From Hemibagrus wyckioides (Eukaryota; Chordata; Actinopteri; Siluriformes; Bagridae), in the NCBI RefSeq assembly GCF_019097595.1, contig NC_080732.1:11178775-11242774 (forward strand): a stretch of DNA of 64,000 nt. The letters are read 5' to 3'. The position numbers and the translations under genes are program-made. Within the stretch, counting starts at the first letter, position 1; the number at the start of each line of letters is the position of its first letter. Below, one piece after another: positions 59,751 to 64,000 of the stretch. Under the pieces are notes generated by a model, which worked only from the letters and a program-made list of their open reading frames with translations, did not search any database and was not told the DNA's origin.

Positions 59751-60275
59751 ATATCAAACAATGCTCTTTCACTGTCTCTGAGACCACCATCAGAGTTTAT
59801 CCCCATCTCTGAGATCTTGTCACTGGATTGAGAGTACAGAGTCGCCTGCTGGACTGATAATTGTGGGAAGGAAACATGTGGGCGTCTTGGTCTCCCCATA
59901 AGGAACCACAATTACCCCATTGTCTCAGCACAGCATTAACATTGTGCTAGCCAGTGCTCCAGAGGTTCCTGTGGATGCCCTCCTGGGATGGTCAGGCTTT
60001 GGTCGGAGCCGCTAGGCCTGCAGGATTTGCCTAGGTCCCACCAGAGAGTCACCCATGTGAATTAGCCACCACTGCTAAAGAATTGTTGCCCCAATGTGGC
60101 GTGACCAAGGGCTGGGCAGTAATGGGGGCACCTTGATGGATAGACAGGGTTAGGGAATGGCCTGTCACAAAGGTTAACTCAGTGCATATGTTGCCCATTC
60201 ACACAATGGGGCTTGCTAGGAGGAAGCACTGGAGGGGGTAGTCTGGTCCAATGTGGGGGTAATTAAAGGAACAGT
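59751..60275. promoter_or_regulatory. GC-richer block, possible conserved element or old insert
   Basis: About 500 bases of balanced composition: AGTCGCCTGCTGGACTGATA, GGACAACAATTGTG-like words, CGGAGCCGCTAGGCCTGCAG, GTTGCCCCAATGTGGCGTGA and CACAATGGGGCTTGC. There is no long frame, simple repeat or known transposon text. It may be regulatory sequence or an unrecognised insert. Confidence 0.28.
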
Positions 60276-60301
60276 GGTAAACTGATGAGTCATGAGTTGT
60301 C

Positions 60302-60347
60302 TATCTTCTTCTTCTTCTTCTTCTTCTTCTTCTTCTTTCTCTTTCTC
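60302..60347. repeat. (TTC)n microsatellite
   Basis: About 11 CTT units followed by CTTT-like units. The poly-lysine frame on the minus strand is an artefact. Confidence 0.95.
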
Positions 60348-61339
60348 CTGTCCACACATAAATAGAAATCTTTTTGTATGAGTTCAGAAATGTTTGGTAT
60401 ATGTTGCAGGACTTTAATGATGCATGTATACTTCAAGTGGTATACATGAATCCTAGTGGACAGATAAGATGAATACTGAAAAATGAAAAGCATATAATAT
60501 TACATTGGTAATATGGAAACCATAAGAGAAAAGCAAAGAAGACAAAAAGGCCTCACCATGATATGACACTGGAGCTCTATGAACAGACATCTGCGCTTCT
60601 AATTGTAATGGGGTCAGGATCTGACAAGATCATGATAAATGTCTACCTAATCTATTCACTTCGTTCTGTGAAGTGATATGACAGTGGGTGGCAATAGGCC
60701 CCTACTTCTATTTGGGACTGAAGTATCAGAAATTCATCACTTAATATTACTCTCAGTACCAACCTGAATTGGATCCATCACTCTGCTACACACTCCTAAA
60801 GAAAAGGTTAATGTGCCATCAAAATATGATCATAAGATTGTGGTTAAAGACAGGCTGAACTTGCCATGAACCCTGCCTTAGCATGGTACATCTTTGGGAT
60901 TTTCTCTGCTGTACTCAGTTCAGTGAAATGGCGGGGAGGATATGACAGGTCATTTTTACATAGTTTCAGGGAAAAAAACTATGCATAAACATAATACAAG
61001 GACTTAAAGGAAAGATGTGTGTTTGTGCATTTTTTACAAAATGCAATTTGTATTTGATCTGAAATGGTTAATCCATTTAAATATAAATATTTAAATATCG
61101 ATTAAGTAGAAGAATAGTTGCTACGTAAACATTTTTATTAATAGGGATCTTTCCATAGTCAGTGCGCATTTAGTGCATGTGACACAGCACACTCTGGCTA
61201 GCATTGTGGGTACAGACAGATGGCCTTGAAAGAATACAATTTTCTGAGAGGTTGAGTGGGGTTGGAATGGGCATCCAATTAATTTTTTAAACACAATAAG
61301 GAACAAATTTTTCTTCTTACCCTTAGTTCTCTATATTAC
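60348..61339. other. Unique AT-rich sequence
   Basis: No feature recognised. Confidence 0.4.
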
Positions 61340-61424
61340 ATTTGCGGATACTGACATATGAATACAGACATTTGTTATATGGAAAAAGTTGGTGAACACC
61401 ACATAAACCATGTAAAGGATATCT

Positions 61425-61535
61425 TGGTGTTAACACAGTCAGAGACATTCTACACAAATGTCTGCTTTTATTTTTTTGGCTTGCATATGGATGTGATGGT
61501 CAGGTGTACACATACATTTAGCAATATAGTATATA
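61425..61535. mobile_element. Tc1-type right-end fragment
   Basis: GATGTGATGGTCAGGTGTAC followed by ACATACATTTAGCAATATAG is the right end of the same Tc1 family as the fragments at 44017 and 49698. Upstream GACATTCTACACAAATGTCT may be residual transposase-side sequence. The rest of the element is missing. Confidence 0.7.
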
Positions 61536-62149
61536 TAGATATTCAAGAAAAATTGCTATCCAATGGGTTCCTTTAAGGCTTCTTTGGATCATTCAAGGTT
61601 CTGCAGTTTATTTACAGAGATCTATTTGAAACCCTCTCTGATAGAATCTATCAATACTTATACTCACTTGAAGGTTTTATATAGGACCTTAATGCTTTCT
61701 CCACAGTAACTTAGAATTGTAATGTCATGAATGTGAGCTACATGTTAAATTTTGCTAGTATTTACAAACATCTCACTATTAGGGCAAAAAAAGGCATGTG
61801 GTGATGCTCACCATGGAGATAAATTAGGTTTGGATTATGCATAATGTGCATATAAATAAAGATTATTTATTATAAATGAAGAACCTACCAGGCAACTCAT
61901 AGCACATCAACATCACTTTTTAGATTAAGTCAATGGATTAATTTCATTAAAGTTTGGCAAAGGTGTGTATAATTAGTTGTTATAATATCTGCTTAGTTTC
62001 CCTATAACCTGACATGATTTCTATTTACCTTCCACCCTACAAATTCAGCACTTAACAGACATCTAAAATGAGGTTTTGCCTTTCATTACAATGTATGTGA
62101 TGCTTTCTTTACAAGAATCCCCACCCTGACTTCCTTAACCTATAACTGC
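61536..62149. other. Unique AT-rich sequence
   Basis: Nothing recognised. Confidence 0.4.
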
Positions 62150-62480
62150 TCTCTTTTTCTCAGCTCAGCTGCTGGTGATGCCTGCCCACATAAGTCACCA
62201 CATGATTGCCAGCCCTCTACCCCCTGACAACCTTCCAGTGCTCAAAGGAACAGATAATGCATTGTGGGATTGTCTGGAGGGCCTCTGCCCCCATTAAGGC
62301 TATGTGACGCCCAGCTGCTTAGCCATGTCCTGTAGACTATTGGCCATTGTATGGAGGGGATGGTGGATTTGGTCACATCTCAGCCCACTGAGCTCCTGCT
62401 GATGACCTATATGATTTGGCAGAACTGGCTTGGGCTTGTTCCATAGTACTCGGTGGGTGTTTCCACTCCTGTGGTTTAAT
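62150..62480. promoter_or_regulatory. GC-richer block, possible conserved element
   Basis: CAGCTCAGCTGCTGGTGATG, CCACATAAGTCACCACATG, AATGCATTGTGGGATTGTCT, GGCCTCTGCCCCCATTAAGG and GTGACGCCCAGCTGCTTAGC are ordered, repeat-free and unlike the AT-rich flanks. It could be an enhancer. No frame supports a gene. Confidence 0.3.
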
Positions 62481-63179
62481 GATAGCCACTCAGCCTCAGA
62501 CTCCAGCTATAGTGTCCTAAATGAGTCTGTCTCATCTGTCAAGTTTTGGAAATCCACCAAGCTACAGTTGCAGATTTTCAGATATTTAAGACCTGTACCT
62601 CATAAGGAACAAATTCTGGCAAGCAACCATGGATTTATTTATTATCCTATCTGGTGTTGATCAGCTACCCTTTGTGCAATATCAAGCCATTTATTAAAGC
62701 CTAGCATGAAGGTGTGTTCAATTAAAGCCTATATTAAGGGTTTGTGCCTCGCTGCATTCACTTCAAAACAAACTTCACTAATATCAAAGAACACTTAAAT
62801 GCAGTAGCCTAAGGCTAACAGTAAACACCTAGTCTGTTCTTAAAACCTGTTTCTAAATTAAATCCTTCAGAAATTAATAGAATTAAATTTCTGCTGGATA
62901 CATGCAAGCAAAATATGTGCCAACATGCATAACAAAAAATATTTTCAGGCATTTGAAAGAAATTTCTAAGATAAAACTGCCACCTCTGCCTCTGAATGTT
63001 ATATTGTTCTTTGCTTCCTTTAAATGCTTTAATTCTGTTTGTGAGGGCAAATATTTTAATATCTTTTCACTTTTTTTTGTTCTTCATCTCCTTTTTGCTT
63101 TTTCAGACATTGTGTTTCACTGTTTCACTTGTGAATCATGCCACAGGTAATAATAATAATATTGGTAATAATTAATCAC
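62481..63179. other. Unique AT-rich sequence
   Basis: The 82-codon frame at 62902-63150 is Phe/Leu-rich translation of T-rich DNA without a start context or domain. Confidence 0.4.
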
Positions 63180-63480
63180 CTTAATTATTACATTCAGAAG
63201 ATCCACGTTTTGTGAATTGCAACAAACAAGCAAGGGGGCAGGTGGGAGGTTAAGCTCAATGCTTGATTGTAATATAAGGTCTGAGTTAATTGCATCCAGA
63301 GCCAGAGCACAAGAGCAGATGCCACCCTTGTGCATCAATAAATGCTTACAAGTAACTTATTTGGAACTGGCTGCCATGAAGGGAAATGGCATGACTTTAA
63401 GCATGGTAGCTCCAGGCTATTCTCCTGCTCTTTGTCTCTTCACCCCACATCTTCAAATCTATTCTCTGCCTTAGAGTACA
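63180..63480. promoter_or_regulatory. Possible conserved non-coding block
   Basis: TTTGTGAATTGCAACAAACA, GGGGGCAGGTGGGAGGTTAA, GAGTTAATTGCATCCAGAGC (overlapping homeodomain and octamer-like cores) and GGCATGACTTTAAGC. Repeat-free. Two overlapping 80-codon frames lack domains. The inference is from texture. Confidence 0.27.
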
Positions 63481-63935
63481 TAGCCCCAGACAGCAGGGCA
63501 CAGAATGAAATACAAATATGCATGCTTTACAGGCATGCTATTCTTATTTTTAGGCTGACTCCCTTCAAAAGCTTGTCATTTTGAAATGACAGATTACTCA
63601 ATTGCCTCAGTTTGAAGATTGTAGGCACAAATTATTTCATGGACATTTTTACTTGCATTGTTTTCTTCTCTTGTTATGTAATAATTACAGAAGAGAATGC
63701 AAGAGCCAGGGGAAGGTCCAGTGTGTCTTTTCTTAGCACATACTGTTTTTACTTCTTATATTGTAATATGATTTGAGTCAGAGTTATTACTGGCCTTAAC
63801 AAACACAGGCTGTTATGCCTTCATTGAAAAACAATGCCCACATAAATAATTGCACATAATCATTTTTGGTTTCATTTTTGTTTGCATTCTGTCTTCCTCA
63901 AGTAGTTGTATCTTCTATGATTAGCTGTGTGTGTG

Positions 63936-63936
<1 letters not shown>
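63481..63936. other. Unique AT-rich sequence
   Basis: Nothing recognised. Confidence 0.4.
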
Positions 63937-63974
<38 letters not shown>

Positions 63975-64000
63975 GAGAGTGAGAGAGAGAGAGAGAGAGA
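63937..64000. repeat. (GA)n microsatellite running off the window
   Basis: A GT run (63926-63937) leads into an interrupted GA run that continues past the last base. Confidence 0.95.

Overview
The window is AT-rich, non-coding vertebrate DNA. It most likely comes from a teleost fish. The evidence is the dense microsatellite load, several families of Tc1-like DNA transposons with terminal repeats typical of fish genomes, fish-type LINE fragments and two decayed Ty3/gypsy elements with chromodomain-type pol remnants. A catfish-like genome would fit, but the species cannot be fixed from the sequence. There are no bacterial features. I found no operon, CRISPR array or convincing tRNA or rRNA gene.

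No multi-exon host protein gene can be supported. The only long intact, recognisable protein is a 343-residue Tc1/mariner transposase at 16482-17513, inside an element with perfect 29-bp terminal inverted repeats and TA target duplications. All other recognisable coding sequence is transposon debris. It comprises six further Tc1 copies or ends (1518-1760, 3108-3141, 11640-12165, 25984-27260, 28138-28405, 44017-44470) plus end fragments near 49700, 50280 and 61500. It also includes two LINE reverse transcriptase fragments (15060-15785 minus, 22530-23330 plus), a LINE-like tail (31215-31375) and two gypsy elements on the minus strand (about 19500-21900 and 55560-56560) that have both lost protease and reverse transcriptase.

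Layout: 1-12.3 kb is old repeats and microsatellites. 13.0-14.4 kb is more constrained-looking and may be regulatory. 15-28.5 kb is a transposon-rich belt. 28.9-43 kb is mostly unique sequence with several stretches that look like conserved non-coding elements. 44-46 kb holds a Tc1 relic and a coding-like block I could not identify. 46.48-46.86 kb is the only clearly CpG-rich stretch and the best candidate for a promoter or first exon. It is followed by a compound microsatellite and a homeodomain-site-rich block. 47-64 kb is again mostly unique sequence with repeats and further conserved-looking blocks.

The whole therefore reads as a large intron or intergenic regulatory landscape invaded by transposons. 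I did not find a new multi-gene system. The items most worth checking are the CpG-rich block with its neighbour, the unidentified cysteine-rich coding-like block at 44.6-45.9 kb, the apparently intact Tc1 element and the paired pol-deleted gypsy copies. Calls of conserved non-coding sequence rest on composition and texture only, because no alignment could be run.
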